The notes under the pieces: model-generated | What the model was told of the DNA's origin: nothing | Seen by the model: the letters and a program-made list of their open reading frames with translations, nothing else | Database searches by the model: none | Assembly (NCBI RefSeq): GCF_042665295.1 | Contig: NZ_JBHTCO010000003.1 | Coordinates: forward strand, 73,878-137,877 | Source of the DNA: Scopulibacillus_A cellulosilyticus | GTDB taxonomy: Bacteria > Bacillota > Bacilli > Bacillales > Sporolactobacillaceae | DNA: 64,000 nucleotides | Direction of reading: 5' to 3' | Shown here: positions 33,836 through 43,036 of the stretch, in pieces | Layout: the number at the start of each line of letters is the position of its first letter | How positions within the stretch are numbered: the stretch's first letter is position 1 | Translations under genes and position numbers: made by a program

Positions 33836-34954
33836 TTACCCTCCAATGGCTCCAGCTACATCATAATAGTCAATGTTAATCTCTAATGGTCTCCCAAGGG
33901 CAAGTTTTGCAAGCTCGGCGCCTAAATACGGACCCACTGTCAGACCTGATGCACCGAGTCCATTGGCAACTAATATGCCTTTATAGTTCGGCAGTCCGCC
34001 AATTACAGGCAGGAACCCGGGTGTAAATGGACGGAAGCCTACTCTTGTTTCAAGAACTGTGCTGTCAGCCAAACCGGGTGCAATTGTAAAAGCTTTATCA
34101 AAGATTTCATGCAGTCCGCCCGCAGTCACCCGGTTATCAAATCCGGCATCATTTTCGTGTGTAGCGCCCGCCACTATCCGGCCGCCGCCAAAAGCTAGAA
34201 GGTACTGATCATTAGGCGGCATAACAACAGGCCATTGGCTTGTATCAGTATTTGGCAAATTAAGATGAACAATTTGCGCTTTCTGTGACGTTACTAAAAA
34301 ATTAATTTCCAACGGCTTAAGCAGCTCTTTCGCCCAAGCACCTGCAGTGACAACGACTTGATCAGCAGACAATGTCTCCCCTCCTGCCTTGACACCGGTT
34401 ACCTCGTTATCTTTATAGACAATTTCAGCCTCTCCATGAATACATGCGGCTCCATGTTTTTTGGCTGCATTAATCAAAGATTGACGAAGCGCCCGTCCAT
34501 TGACACGAGCCGCACCGCTCACATGTACAGAGCCGTAGCCTTCTGCCAGCAGCGGAAACAGCGACCTAGTTTCATCAGGAGATAATTGAGTAATCTCACC
34601 TATTTCCGGTGCATCCTGACGGCGTTTTTCTGCCCGCTCTGCCATCTTTTCCAATTTCCGCTCGTCTTGATAAATACTAATGGCACCTACTTGCGCGTAT
34701 CCGGTGTCGGTTTCCCCGCATCCTTCAAGGTCCTTAATAAGCTGAGGATAATACCTCGCCCCGCCTTTTGCTAATTGATACCATGCTTGATTTCGCCGCT
34801 GTGAAAGCCAAGGGCAGACAATCCCTGCGGCAGCGTCAGTAGCTTGTCCAAGATCCTGACGATCAACTATCGTAACGTTTGCACCGGCTTTTGCAAGATG
34901 ATATCCAGCAGAGGCGCCAAGAATCCCTGCTCCTACCACAATAAAGTTTTGCAT
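33836..34954 (-). CDS. FAD-dependent oxidoreductase (DAO family)
   Basis: A 372-residue flavoprotein of the D-amino-acid oxidase/glycine oxidase family (YurR-like). The N-terminal FAD site is GAGILGASAGYHLAKAG, then DAAAGIVCPWLSQRRNQAW, and the C-terminal VANGLGASGLTVGPYLG contacts FAD. It oxidises amines or amino acids; the substrate is not evident. AAAGGTG lies before the ATG at 34954. Part of a second copy survives at 32555-32668, with the TauE/SafE gene and broken tusA between. Confidence 0.85.
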   Translation of the reverse strand: MQNFIVVGAGILGASAGYHLAKAGANVTIVDRQDLGQATDAAAGIVCPWLSQRRNQAWYQLAKGGARYYPQLIKDLEGCGETDTGYAQVGAISIYQDERKLEKMAERAEKRRQDAPEIGEITQLSPDETRSLFPLLAEGYGSVHVSGAARVNGRALRQSLINAAKKHGAACIHGEAEIVYKDNEVTGVKAGGETLSADQVVVTAGAWAKELLKPLEINFLVTSQKAQIVHLNLPNTDTSQWPVVMPPNDQYLLAFGGGRIVAGATHENDAGFDNRVTAGGLHEIFDKAFTIAPGLADSTVLETRVGFRPFTPGFLPVIGGLPNYKGILVANGLGASGLTVGPYLGAELAKLALGRPLEINIDYYDVAGAIGG

Positions 34955-35048
34955 TAAGAACACCTTTTTCTGATCTTTGTTCTGTAAATTATTTTACAGG
35001 ACTGTACTTCAAGGCTCAAATTTTGCAAGTTGTGCTTTTAAATTATTG

Positions 35049-35214
35049 GAATCGCTCTTAAACTATGACTTTCGCTCTTAAATCATTGTTTTTCGCTCTT
35101 AAATCATTGTTTTTCGCTCTTAAATCATTGTTTTTCGCTCTTAAATCATTGTTTTTCGCTCTTAAATCATTGTTTTTCGCTCTTAAATCATTGTTTTTCG
35201 CTCTTAAATCATTG
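35049..35214. repeat. 21-bp tandem repeat (minisatellite), seven units
   Basis: The unit TTCGCTCTTAAATCATTGTTT is repeated seven times with almost no change (about 35068-35214), with a degenerate copy just before. There are no unique spacers, so it is not a CRISPR array. One frame reads FALKSLF repeatedly, but no ribosome site or recognisable product is present and that frame then runs antisense through the EamA gene. Confidence 0.9.
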
Positions 35215-35252
35215 AAAAAAGCTTGTCACCCAAGGGTGACAAGCTTTTTTCT
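35215..35252. terminator. Bidirectional terminator next to the tandem repeat
   Basis: AAAAAAGCTTGTCACCC and GGGTGACAAGCTTTTTT form a nearly perfect 17-bp stem with a 3-base loop; it ends the EamA gene. Confidence 0.9.
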
Positions 35253-35258
35253 AAGAAA

Positions 35259-36158
35259 TCAGGCGCTTTTTTTCAGCGTACGGCGGCGTTCTTTACCTAA
35301 CCCGTTGACAACAATAACGCTTGAAATAGCTATTACACCGCCAATAATGGATAGGATGCTTGGAAACTCGCGAAGCCAAATCCACGAAATAATAATAGCT
35401 ACTACAGGTTCAGTATACATCATGCTTGTAACAGAGCTTGCTTCGCCCAGGGAAAGGGCAATTGCCCAAGTAGCGTATGCGATAGCTGCCGGGAAAACGC
35501 CGACATATAACGCCGATATATTCGCTCCTATTGTGGCATGATGAATATCATGAAAGAGGCCGGGAAGGAATAAGAGAAACGGCAATGTACCTGCCCATGT
35601 AAAATAAGCCGTCAACTCTATTGGCTTATAACGTGCCAATAGCGGTTTCTGAAAAACAAAGAAAACCGATGTGGCGATAGAGGCTGTTAATATAAAAAGA
35701 GCGCCCTTTGAGATATCAAAGGTTGAGCCGGCCGCTCCCAAAGTAATAATAAAAATACCGATAAAACCAATGCCAAGACCTATCCATCCAAAGAGACCCA
35801 AGTGTTCTTTTAAAAATAGAACAGCAATTAGTGCGGTAAAAACAGGTGCCGATGCAATTAACATACTGGCTGTACCTGCAGAAACGGTTTGTTCGCCGAA
35901 TGATACCCCTATATGATAAATACTAATGCCGATCCATCCCAGAATTAAAATTTTTATAAGATCTTCTATTTTCGGTAATCGAAAATCGGTTCCTGGCCAT
36001 AGAGCATAAAGGATAAACGCTGCCGATGCTATAAGAAAGCGAATAAGCACTAAATGACCTGCAGAATAGCCGCCTATTAAGCTTGCCCGAATAGCAGGAA
36101 AGGCAGAACCCCATATGATTATTGTAAAAGCCGCCATTAATAATGCTTTCTTATTCAT
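35259..36158 (-). CDS. EamA/DMT family transporter
   Basis: A 299-residue protein with ten helices in two EamA repeats: AAFTIIIWGSAFPAIRASL starts the first; the second starts near GALFILTASIATSVFFVFQKP, and YTEPVVAIIISWIWLREFPS is the usual penultimate motif. It ends in a basic tail. Likely exports a metabolite; substrate unknown. It is not a close copy of the EamA gene at 31533. Confidence 0.87.
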   Translation of the reverse strand: MNKKALLMAAFTIIIWGSAFPAIRASLIGGYSAGHLVLIRFLIASAAFILYALWPGTDFRLPKIEDLIKILILGWIGISIYHIGVSFGEQTVSAGTASMLIASAPVFTALIAVLFLKEHLGLFGWIGLGIGFIGIFIITLGAAGSTFDISKGALFILTASIATSVFFVFQKPLLARYKPIELTAYFTWAGTLPFLLFLPGLFHDIHHATIGANISALYVGVFPAAIAYATWAIALSLGEASSVTSMMYTEPVVAIIISWIWLREFPSILSIIGGVIAISSVIVVNGLGKERRRTLKKSA

Positions 36159-36302
36159 ACCCTTTACCCCCCAACATAACCATTATCAAATCAAAATTAT
36201 CATATAGACAGCCTTTTCACAACCTTTAAATAAACGCGTCATTTTAAATTCTAACTAATCTCATACTTAATGACCCTTTTCTTGTAAAATCAAACAGGAG
36301 TA

Positions 36303-36361
36303 TTGATAGTTTATAAAATTAGGTATATTATTTTTATGGATGCTTGTGAAGACTTTCACAA
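36303..36361 (+). promoter_or_regulatory. yjlC-ndh promoter with Rex operator
   Basis: TTGATA (36303-36308), a 17-base spacer and TATTAT (36326-36331) form a sigma-A promoter. TTGTGAAGACTTTCACAA (36344-36361) matches the Rex consensus perfectly and lies over the start point. Rex, the NADH/NAD+ sensor, controls yjlC-ndh in B. subtilis, so the same feedback is expected here. Confidence 0.9.
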
Positions 36362-36453
36362 GATTATATGAACCATTAAGGGTTAAGAGGTCTTTGGAAG
36401 CCCCTAAAATTTCCAAAAATTTAAGCTGTGCTTATCGTAGAGGAGAATCGGAT

Positions 36454-36894
36454 ATGTCAGAAACAATTACTCAGACAAAACCTGAACAAGAACTGCAAAA
36501 TTTGTCTGCAAACCCAAAGCAACTTGATGTCCTTGATCAACTGTTAAAACCTGAAGTTCAGGAATCTTTAACTGCCTTGGTTGAGCAGCTTCCAAAGCTG
36601 ACTGAACTCGTCAATATTTTAACTAAGACTTATGACATGGCTCAATCAATGGCTACTGACGAAGTATTAAAAAATGATACTGTAGGCGCAATTCAAGAAA
36701 TTGTTGACCCTGTAAAAGACACTGTAAAAGGTATCGCAGCAACTGCTATTGAAGCGAAAGATCGTGCGGAAGAAAGCAATGAAGTCATCGGTCTTTTTGG
36801 CCTTTTAAGGATGATAAAAGACCCTCAAGCTCAAAAGCTCTTCCGTTTCATTAATGCTTATCTTCAAATTACTGCAGATCGTAATAATAAATAA
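36454..36894 (+). CDS. yjlC: DUF1641 protein YjlC
   Basis: A 146-residue, mostly helical, soluble protein of the DUF1641 family. It contains LLKPEVQESLTALVEQLPKLTELV and ends with GLFGLLRMIKDPQAQKLFRFINAY, the conserved block. In B. subtilis yjlC is cotranscribed with ndh; its biochemical role is unknown. GAGGAG lies eight bases before the ATG at 36454; an upstream in-frame start at 36340 lies at the promoter and Rex box and is not credible. A 139-bp repeat element separates it from ndh. Confidence 0.88.
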   Translation: MSETITQTKPEQELQNLSANPKQLDVLDQLLKPEVQESLTALVEQLPKLTELVNILTKTYDMAQSMATDEVLKNDTVGAIQEIVDPVKDTVKGIAATAIEAKDRAEESNEVIGLFGLLRMIKDPQAQKLFRFINAYLQITADRNNK

Positions 36895-36910
36895 TCTATT
36901 CTTATAGTGT

Positions 36911-37049
36911 GTGTTTCAAAAAGGAGGACAAAAAGAGCCGAGAAGTTCAAGGAAGCGCAGTCTCCGAGCACCGGAACGTATGCCTTTAATACGTGAGGAG
37001 CGGAGGGACAAGCTGACGCAGAAATTCGACAGCTATTTTTCCCGGACTT
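36911..37049. repeat. Dispersed element inside the yjlC-ndh operon
   Basis: Left end GTGTTTCAAAAAGGAGGA and right end TTTTTCCCGGACTTTTTGAAC match the element at 27399-27540. The interior is diverged but keeps GAGAAG, GCGCAG and GAGCAC in the same order. It contains no terminator, so readthrough is possible. Confidence 0.75.
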
Positions 37050-37096
37050 TTTGAACATCACCTTACATTCAATTAGTAAAGACGGGAGATAATACT

Positions 37097-38278
37097 ATGT
37101 CAAAACAAATTGTCATTTTAGGCGCTGGTTACGGCGGCGTACTAGCTGCTCTAAATGTTCGCAAATATTTAAGTAAATCTGAAGCACAAGTAACGGTAGT
37201 CAATCAGTACCCAACACACCAAATTATTACTGAATTGCACCGCCTCGCAGCAGGCAATGTGTCCGAACAAGCTGTTGCCCTGCCGTTGGCGAAGCTTTTC
37301 AAAGGAAAAGATATTGATCTTAAAATCGCTAAAGTTGAATCATTTTCTGTGGACAAAAAAGAAGTAAAACTATCGGATAATACGACTTTAACATACGATG
37401 CACTTGTCGTAGCCCTGGGAAGCCAAACAGCTTATTTCGGTATTCCTGGACTTGAAGAAAACAGCATGGTATTAAAGTCCGCTGAAGACGCAAACAGAAT
37501 ATATAATCATATTGAAGATAAAATCCGTAAATACGCAGAAACAAAAGATGAAGCAGATGCAACCATCTTAATTGGCGGCGGAGGATTAACCGGCGTTGAA
37601 TTAGTCGGTGAAATTGTTGATATTATGCCAAAGCTTGCTAAAGGTTACGGGGTAGATCCTAAAGAAGTAAAACTATTACTCGTTGAAGCAGGTCCGAAAA
37701 TTCTTCCTGTCTTGCCGGATGATTTAATCGAACGCGCGCAAACAAGCCTCGAAGCACGCGGCGTAGAATTCTTAACAGGCCTTCCTGTAACAAGTGTTAA
37801 AGGAAATGTCATTGAACTGAAAGACGGCCAAAAAATAAAAGCAAATACATTCGTATGGACAGGCGGTGTACAAGGCATTCCTCTAGTAGGTGAATCAGGC
37901 CTTGAAGTGAACCGCGGCCGTGCAACTGTTAATGAATATCTTCAATCTGTTTCACATGAAAATGTATTTGTTGCCGGCGACGCAGCTGTTGCCTTTGGCC
38001 CAAATAGCGATCGTCCTTATGCGCCTACTGCACAGAATGCTTGGCAAATGGGAGAACTTATCGGCTATAATCTATATGCATACTTAGAAAACAAATCATT
38101 TGAAACATTTAACCCGGTTAATTCAGGCACATTGGCTAGCCTGGGACGTAAAGACGCTGTTGCTATCATCGGCGGCAACTCTACACCGCTTAAAGGGCTT
38201 CCGGCTTCCCTAATGAAAGAAGCAAGTAATGTCCGCTACTTGTCACATATTAAAGGGTTATTTAGTTTGGCATATTAA
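37097..38278 (+). CDS. ndh: Type II NADH dehydrogenase Ndh
   Basis: A 393-residue FAD enzyme that oxidises NADH and reduces menaquinone without pumping protons, attached to the inner face of the membrane. The FAD site GAGYGGVLAALNVRKYL is at residues 8-24, the NADH site GGGGLTGVELVGEI lies mid-protein, NVFVAGDAA is the second FAD contact, and a C-terminal hydrophobic stretch (SLMKEASNVRYLSHIKGLF) fits membrane attachment. It is the second gene of the Rex-controlled yjlC-ndh unit. Confidence 0.95.
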   Translation: MSKQIVILGAGYGGVLAALNVRKYLSKSEAQVTVVNQYPTHQIITELHRLAAGNVSEQAVALPLAKLFKGKDIDLKIAKVESFSVDKKEVKLSDNTTLTYDALVVALGSQTAYFGIPGLEENSMVLKSAEDANRIYNHIEDKIRKYAETKDEADATILIGGGGLTGVELVGEIVDIMPKLAKGYGVDPKEVKLLLVEAGPKILPVLPDDLIERAQTSLEARGVEFLTGLPVTSVKGNVIELKDGQKIKANTFVWTGGVQGIPLVGESGLEVNRGRATVNEYLQSVSHENVFVAGDAAVAFGPNSDRPYAPTAQNAWQMGELIGYNLYAYLENKSFETFNPVNSGTLASLGRKDAVAIIGGNSTPLKGLPASLMKEASNVRYLSHIKGLFSLAY

Positions 38279-38283
38279 TGAGA

Positions 38284-38316
38284 AAGCTGACTGTACTTTT
38301 TGCAGTCAGCTTTTTT
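38284..38316 (+). terminator. Terminator after ndh
   Basis: GCTGACTG (38286-38293) and CAGTCAGC (38303-38310), followed by six T. Confidence 0.85.
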
Positions 38317-38329
38317 CATATAATAGTAT

Positions 38330-38584
38330 CTAATCCTCTTTCAGACTTAACATTGAAAATTGCAATTCTGCCAGCTCATGCTTTGCTTGTTTTATTTGCT
38401 CAATGGAGTCGTCGCCTTCACACTGGGTTGTTGCTTTTAGGAGCAGCATTTGCGCTTCGTGCGATTGTTTTTCTGCTTTTTCTATTTGACCGGGATCCCC
38501 GCTATCGTGAGCTTTCTTGCAAGCTTGTTGCGCCTGCTCTGCAGCATCAATTGCCCGTTGCAAAATTTGGTCTTGATCCTCCAT
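38330..38584 (-). CDS. Hypothetical helical protein, 84 residues
   Basis: I do not recognise this protein. It is rich in Gln, Ala, Glu and Lys with heptad-like patterns (ILQRAIDAAEQAQQACKKAH), so a coiled coil is likely. It has two cysteines, no membrane segment and no signal peptide. AAAGGAGG eight bases before the ATG at 38584 fixes the start. It lies alone between ndh and frlR. Confidence 0.6.
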   Translation of the reverse strand: MEDQDQILQRAIDAAEQAQQACKKAHDSGDPGQIEKAEKQSHEAQMLLLKATTQCEGDDSIEQIKQAKHELAELQFSMLSLKED

Positions 38585-38727
38585 GTTAATATCCTCCTTT
38601 TTCAAAACCCTATTAAGATTATGCCTTCATCATGTACACCATTCATTTTGATCCTTCTAAGCACTAACATTATTCTTATAATTAACCAATGAAGTGCAAA
38701 ATATTAATAGACTTTTATTCATTTGCC

Positions 38728-38768
38728 AAAATAAATAGACCATGCCTTTGAAATGGCATGATCTATTT
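38728..38768 (-). terminator. Terminator after frlR
   Basis: AAATAGATCATGCC and GGCATGGTCTATTT pair on the minus strand, followed by a T-rich tail; the stem overlaps the stop codon. Confidence 0.7.
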
Positions 38769-39491
38769 GGCTCGATGGACAGTTAGAGTCACTTTATTTG
38801 TCTCGCACGTAAAAGTTGAAAGATGCACAGGTTCATCGTTTGTATCGAAAGCGACCTTTACAATTCTAAACAGATTCGCTCCAATGTCGCATTCCAACAA
38901 TTTTGCATAGTCTTTTGTAGCGCCTATAACATCAATCATTTTATCATTGCTGACGATTTCCGTATCATAAACTTCTGAAAGAATTTTATAGGTAGATTCA
39001 TCCTTTGCGATGTTCTTTTCTAAATCTGGAAAACGAATCAGCGAATAATGAGCTATATCATAAAAAAGAGGGCGATCGTTGACATACATTAGACGTTCAA
39101 GTTCGAGAACAGGACTCCCTTCTTTTATGCGAAGCCGTTCGGAAACATCTTTAGCAGCTTGGACCACTTCACTTCTTAAGATACGGGAATTCGGTATCAT
39201 GCCAAGCTGGTGGCTGAATTCAGAAAATCCGCTGACAGACAATAATTCATTATGGAATTTATTTGATGCAACAAAAGTACCCCTTCGTTGGATGCGTGTT
39301 AACGTACCGTCATTAACAAGCTCTTGAATGGCCTTTCGTATTGTAATGCGGCTCACTTGATAAATGTCGCAAAGTTCCGCTTCAGTAGGTATCTTCTCAT
39401 CCGGCTTGTACTTTCCCTGCTGGATATCATTCTTTAACATTTGTCTTATTTGCATATACAGCGGTTGAGGTGTTGAAGGATTTAAATTCAT
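38763..39491 (-). CDS. frlR: GntR/HutC family regulator FrlR
   Basis: A 242-residue repressor-type protein: N-terminal GntR winged helix (IPTEAELCDIYQVSRITIRKAIQELVNDGTLTRIQRRGTFVA) and C-terminal UTRA ligand domain (PVLELERLMYVNDRPLFYDIAHY). As last gene of the fructoselysine locus it is the likely regulator, responding to fructoselysine 6-phosphate or a similar sugar amine. Palindromes with TTGTATTATA upstream of frlB and frlC are its likely operators. Confidence 0.85.
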   Translation of the reverse strand: MNLNPSTPQPLYMQIRQMLKNDIQQGKYKPDEKIPTEAELCDIYQVSRITIRKAIQELVNDGTLTRIQRRGTFVASNKFHNELLSVSGFSEFSHQLGMIPNSRILRSEVVQAAKDVSERLRIKEGSPVLELERLMYVNDRPLFYDIAHYSLIRFPDLEKNIAKDESTYKILSEVYDTEIVSNDKMIDVIGATKDYAKLLECDIGANLFRIVKVAFDTNDEPVHLSTFTCETNKVTLTVHRAK

Positions 39492-39562
39492 TTTAAGATT
39501 TCATCCTTTTTCCATCTATTAATATAAGACTATTATACATGTTATTTATTTATAAGTTCTAG

Positions 39563-40345
39563 TTACCATGCTCCAAAATATCTTATTGTTTTTGCGGCCG
39601 TCTTTGCCCCTAATTCTAAACAATTCTCGATAGATACGCCTTTAAGAGTACCGTAAATAAAACCTGCAATAAAGGAATCGCCGGCTCCCATTGTATCGAC
39701 GACTTCCCCTTCAATGATTCCGCATTTATAAAATTGTTGCCCGTCATAGGCAAGAGAACCTTGTTCGCCTAATGTCGCTACAGCTACTTTTGAACCTTGT
39801 TTCTTAACATCCTTTAAAAATTCACGGATATAGGCATCATCTTTAGAATAAGAAAAGAAAGGGTAGTCAACAAAAGGCGGTAAGGTCTTTACCAAACGAT
39901 GATTTAACTGATCAGAGAAGTCAAAGGATGTATACAATCCTTTCTCTTTAAAAAGAGGATAATATTTGTCTGCATGCCCCCAAATTCCTGTGTGTACAAG
40001 TTGATGGGTTTGAATAAAGCGAATGTCCTCCATTGTTAAGGAAAAGCCGGCCATAACTCCCTCAATGTATTCACCAAACTGACGGTCATTATCTGCCATC
40101 TCTACATATGTAATCGCCGTTTGCCCTTCCTTCTGAGAAATATGTGATATATCAACACCCTTGCTTTGAATCGCTTGCATCATTTTATTTCCGTACTCAT
40201 CATGACCAACCCAGCCAATATAAGAGGCTTCAGCGCCTAAATCAGTTAAATATACAGCGACATTAACAGGATTTCCTCCAGGGTAGGCTTTTTGTTTTTC
40301 AAGATAGACATCCATGCAATTATCTCCAACAGTAACAATTCTCAC
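39563..40345 (-). CDS. frlD: Fructoselysine 6-kinase FrlD
   Basis: A PfkB-family sugar kinase of 260 residues that phosphorylates fructoselysine. It begins RIVTVGDNCMDVY and contains YPGGNPVNVAVYLTDLGAEASYIGWVGHDEYG, the anion hole and catalytic base DTMGAGDSFIAGF, and ends AAKTIRYFGAW as in E. coli FrlD. I chose the GTG at 40345, with GGGGG eight bases upstream and a length equal to the E. coli enzyme; the frame runs on to 40411 without a better site. Confidence 0.92.
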   Translation of the reverse strand: MRIVTVGDNCMDVYLEKQKAYPGGNPVNVAVYLTDLGAEASYIGWVGHDEYGNKMMQAIQSKGVDISHISQKEGQTAITYVEMADNDRQFGEYIEGVMAGFSLTMEDIRFIQTHQLVHTGIWGHADKYYPLFKEKGLYTSFDFSDQLNHRLVKTLPPFVDYPFFSYSKDDAYIREFLKDVKKQGSKVAVATLGEQGSLAYDGQQFYKCGIIEGEVVDTMGAGDSFIAGFIYGTLKGVSIENCLELGAKTAAKTIRYFGAW

Positions 40346-40418
40346 TGCATCCGCCCCCGATTCCTTATTTATGTTCATAATAGACAGGAGCACTACAAAA
40401 GCAGTGCTCACTGATCAC

Positions 40419-41432
40419 TTAATATTCCATTTGCCGATAGTATCTTCTTAAATCCAGAGAGTGGTTTCTTTCCCGCTCAAGATAGACGCTTATTCGGCTT
40501 AAGACCGCCCAATTGATACTGACAGCAAAATGTTTTCTAAATTCGTCGCTAATCCCATCCAGTTCAAATTCCTTTGTATCAATGATCGTTAAGTTTTTAG
40601 TGATTTTTTCAGCAAATCTCTCGACACGCTCAACAAGCGGACGTGTTTCATCTTCCCCTTTTAGCAAAACAACGCTTGTATCTTCTTCAACAATCTCAAG
40701 TGTACCATGGAAAAATTCCGCGGCGTGTATAGACTTTGCATGGATCCATTGCATTTCTTCAAGAATACACATGGCGTATGAGTAGGCGTTCCCCCATAAA
40801 TTACCGGATCCAACAAGCATATGGTAATCTGTATCTTTATGTTTGATAGCAAATGCCTCTGCCTTCTGATCAAAGGCTTTAACCGCATTTAAAATTCCCC
40901 GCGGCAAAAGTGAAACCTCTTCAGTAAATTGTTCATACTGAGGAAATTCATTGTTGTTATACATAAATCGGAAGACAAACATATATAGAAGTATAAAGAA
41001 AGTATCAAATGAATGTTTTTCCGAACCGGTACAAACACAATGATCAACAATTTGCGTTAAAGGTGTGTTTGGTTCAGCTACTAATCCTATAGTTGTCGCT
41101 CCTCTATCCTTACAGAATTGCGCTGCCTCAACTGTTTCTTTCGTTGTTCCGGAAACTGATGCAAAAATACATACAGAATCTTTGCTGAAATGTTTATGAT
41201 TCATGACCATAAATTCAGCAGCAATTTCTGAATAGACATTGATGGAAGAATTAGATTTCAATATGTATTCATATGGATACATCATAGCGATTGTCCCGCC
41301 GGCACCAATAAGGAAAATATTACTGTATCCCTTATTTGAAATGTCATCAACAATACTTTCGACTTGGCCTCTAAATGAAAGCCCCTCATCTTCTACAAGC
41401 TTAAGAAATAACTCTTCATCAAATTTCAGCAT
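40419..41432 (-). CDS. frlB: Fructoselysine-6-phosphate deglycase FrlB
   Basis: FrlB splits fructoselysine 6-phosphate into lysine and glucose 6-phosphate. The 337-residue protein holds two SIS (sugar isomerase) domains; FLIGAGGTIAMMYPYEYIL and ASVSGTTKETVEAA in the first, HAAEFFHGTLEIVEEDTSVV in the second, and the C-terminal LRRYYRQMEY is shared with E. coli FrlB. GGAGGGG precedes the ATG. It has its own promoter (TTGTTT, 17 bases, TATAAT) overlapping a palindrome. Confidence 0.93.
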   Translation of the reverse strand: MLKFDEELFLKLVEDEGLSFRGQVESIVDDISNKGYSNIFLIGAGGTIAMMYPYEYILKSNSSINVYSEIAAEFMVMNHKHFSKDSVCIFASVSGTTKETVEAAQFCKDRGATTIGLVAEPNTPLTQIVDHCVCTGSEKHSFDTFFILLYMFVFRFMYNNNEFPQYEQFTEEVSLLPRGILNAVKAFDQKAEAFAIKHKDTDYHMLVGSGNLWGNAYSYAMCILEEMQWIHAKSIHAAEFFHGTLEIVEEDTSVVLLKGEDETRPLVERVERFAEKITKNLTIIDTKEFELDGISDEFRKHFAVSINWAVLSRISVYLERERNHSLDLRRYYRQMEY

Positions 41433-41481
41433 AACTTTCCCCTCCCATATGACCTTATGGTTAAATTTAATTTGTTATATC

Positions 41482-41514
41482 TTGTATTATAATCATATAA
41501 TACAAATTAAACAA
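41482..41514 (-). promoter_or_regulatory. frlB promoter with candidate FrlR operator
   Basis: On the minus strand TTGTTT (41514-41509), 17 bases and TATAAT (41491-41486). A perfect palindrome TTGTATTATA-N4-TATAATACAA (41482-41505) covers the spacer and -10 box. The same half-site occurs at 43902-43911 before frlC. Confidence 0.65.
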
Positions 41515-41619
41515 TAGTTTTTTAGAAAAACTTGGTTTATCGCCGAGTTCAAACAGCGAAAGCTCCAGTTTTCTTATACTTTAATCCTTTAACATGATTA
41601 AATTTCCTTAAAGTGTAAA

Positions 41620-41660
41620 AATTCAAAAGGAAGCCGGCTTTTCCAACTTCCTTGTAACAA
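41620..41660 (-). terminator. Terminator after frlA
   Basis: AAGGAAG and CTTCCTT pair on the minus strand and a T-rich tract follows, separating frlC-frlA from frlB-frlD-frlR. Confidence 0.5.
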
Positions 41661-41662
41661 TC

Positions 41663-43012
41663 TTACAATTTAACCTCCAAATCATTGTCATTAAAGTTTT
41701 TACGGCCATGACGTTTTTCCCAATAGAAATAAACAGGAAGACCCGTTAAGATGACAATGACAGCTGCGAGCATGCCTTGCCACGGCGCCCAAGTAAACGT
41801 TCCCCAAGCAAGCCATGACGCCCCAAGGATAGCTAGTATCGTTGTTAATCTCCACAAAGGCATACGATAAATTGGTTTATAATCATCCCTTTTACGGCAT
41901 TTATAAATTGACACAAAATCCAGAATATTAATGACCAACTGGATGAGGGTAAAGTATCCCAGCAGCGTTGTTAAACTGCTCGAAAATACTAGAATACATG
42001 CATATGTCACCTGAGCAATAATTGAAAAACTCGGTGTCTCGTATTTCGGATGAACTTTAGCAAAACGTTTAAAAAACAAACCATCCTTTGCCATAGCATA
42101 TTCCAGACGAGGCTGAAACATAATACAGGAGCTTAACGATCCCAAGATAACGATAATAGCTGTAATAGCAACAAATGATGAAGCAAAATGCGACAGCCCC
42201 GGGATATATTTGACAGCATCAGATACTGCAGCATTTGAATGCATTAAATGACCAAAAGGCATTAAGCCGATAACACAAACGGCCAGCATCGTGTATAAAA
42301 ACAATATGATTAATATTGAACTAATGAGTGCACGGGGCAGAATTTTTCCCGGGTTTTTGAATTCTCCTGCCATAAAACAAATGGCTGCCATCCCCGTGTA
42401 TGACCATGTCGTTGCAGATATCCCGCCTATCAAATTATGTTTTGCGGCCCCAGCGGCAGGCGTATATGAGAAATTGCCTGTTTTCATATACATTAGCCCT
42501 AAGATAATAACAATGATAAAAGGAATAATTTTAACAGCGGTAATAACAACTTGGAACAATCCGCCCTCTTTGACACTCCGATAATGGATTGAAGTAATAA
42601 TTAAAATAATAGCCACACCTAACAATTTCCCGGCGAATCCAGTGAAAAAAGGAAAAAAGGTAGATATGTAAGAAACAATCGCTAAAGACATAATCGAAAT
42701 AGAAGGCGGATCTAACGCCCAGAAGGTCGCCCATCCATAAAGAAAGGCTAAAGGACGCCAACCGGCCTTATTCAAATATACGTAACCGCTTCCATTTTCG
42801 GGATATGCCGTTGATAATTCAGCTAACACCATCATTTGCGGAATCGCAATCACCCCGCCTATAATCCAGGCCAAAATAGAAATAGATGGCGTGCCGGCAG
42901 CTTTTGCAACATCACCTGTCGATACAAAAATACCTGACCCTATTGTTGTTCCAACACCAAGTGCAAGGGCAGACCAAAAGCCAAGCTTTCGTGTAAGTGC
43001 CTGATTACCCAT
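41663..43012 (-). CDS. frlA: Fructoselysine transporter FrlA (APC family)
   Basis: A 449-residue permease with 12 helices, closely resembling E. coli FrlA: it begins MGNQALTRKLGFWSALALGVGTTIGSGIFVS, contains GGISATTWSYTGMAAICFMAGEFKNPGK and MFQPRLEYAMAKDGLFFKRF. It should import fructoselysine and psicoselysine. GGAGGAA lies before the ATG. It follows frlC by 24 bases in one unit. Confidence 0.92.
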   Translation of the reverse strand: MGNQALTRKLGFWSALALGVGTTIGSGIFVSTGDVAKAAGTPSISILAWIIGGVIAIPQMMVLAELSTAYPENGSGYVYLNKAGWRPLAFLYGWATFWALDPPSISIMSLAIVSYISTFFPFFTGFAGKLLGVAIILIITSIHYRSVKEGGLFQVVITAVKIIPFIIVIILGLMYMKTGNFSYTPAAGAAKHNLIGGISATTWSYTGMAAICFMAGEFKNPGKILPRALISSILIILFLYTMLAVCVIGLMPFGHLMHSNAAVSDAVKYIPGLSHFASSFVAITAIIVILGSLSSCIMFQPRLEYAMAKDGLFFKRFAKVHPKYETPSFSIIAQVTYACILVFSSSLTTLLGYFTLIQLVINILDFVSIYKCRKRDDYKPIYRMPLWRLTTILAILGASWLAWGTFTWAPWQGMLAAVIVILTGLPVYFYWEKRHGRKNFNDNDLEVKL

Positions 43013-43036
43013 TTAACGTTCCTCCAACATGATATT

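Noticed and set aside
35049..35214. Possible CRISPR array
   Set aside because: The repeats are directly adjacent with no unique spacers, and no cas genes are in the window.
35065..35541. 158-residue frame reading FALKSLF repeats
   Set aside because: It is a translation of the 21-bp tandem repeat and then runs antisense through the EamA gene, crossing a terminator hairpin, with no ribosome site.
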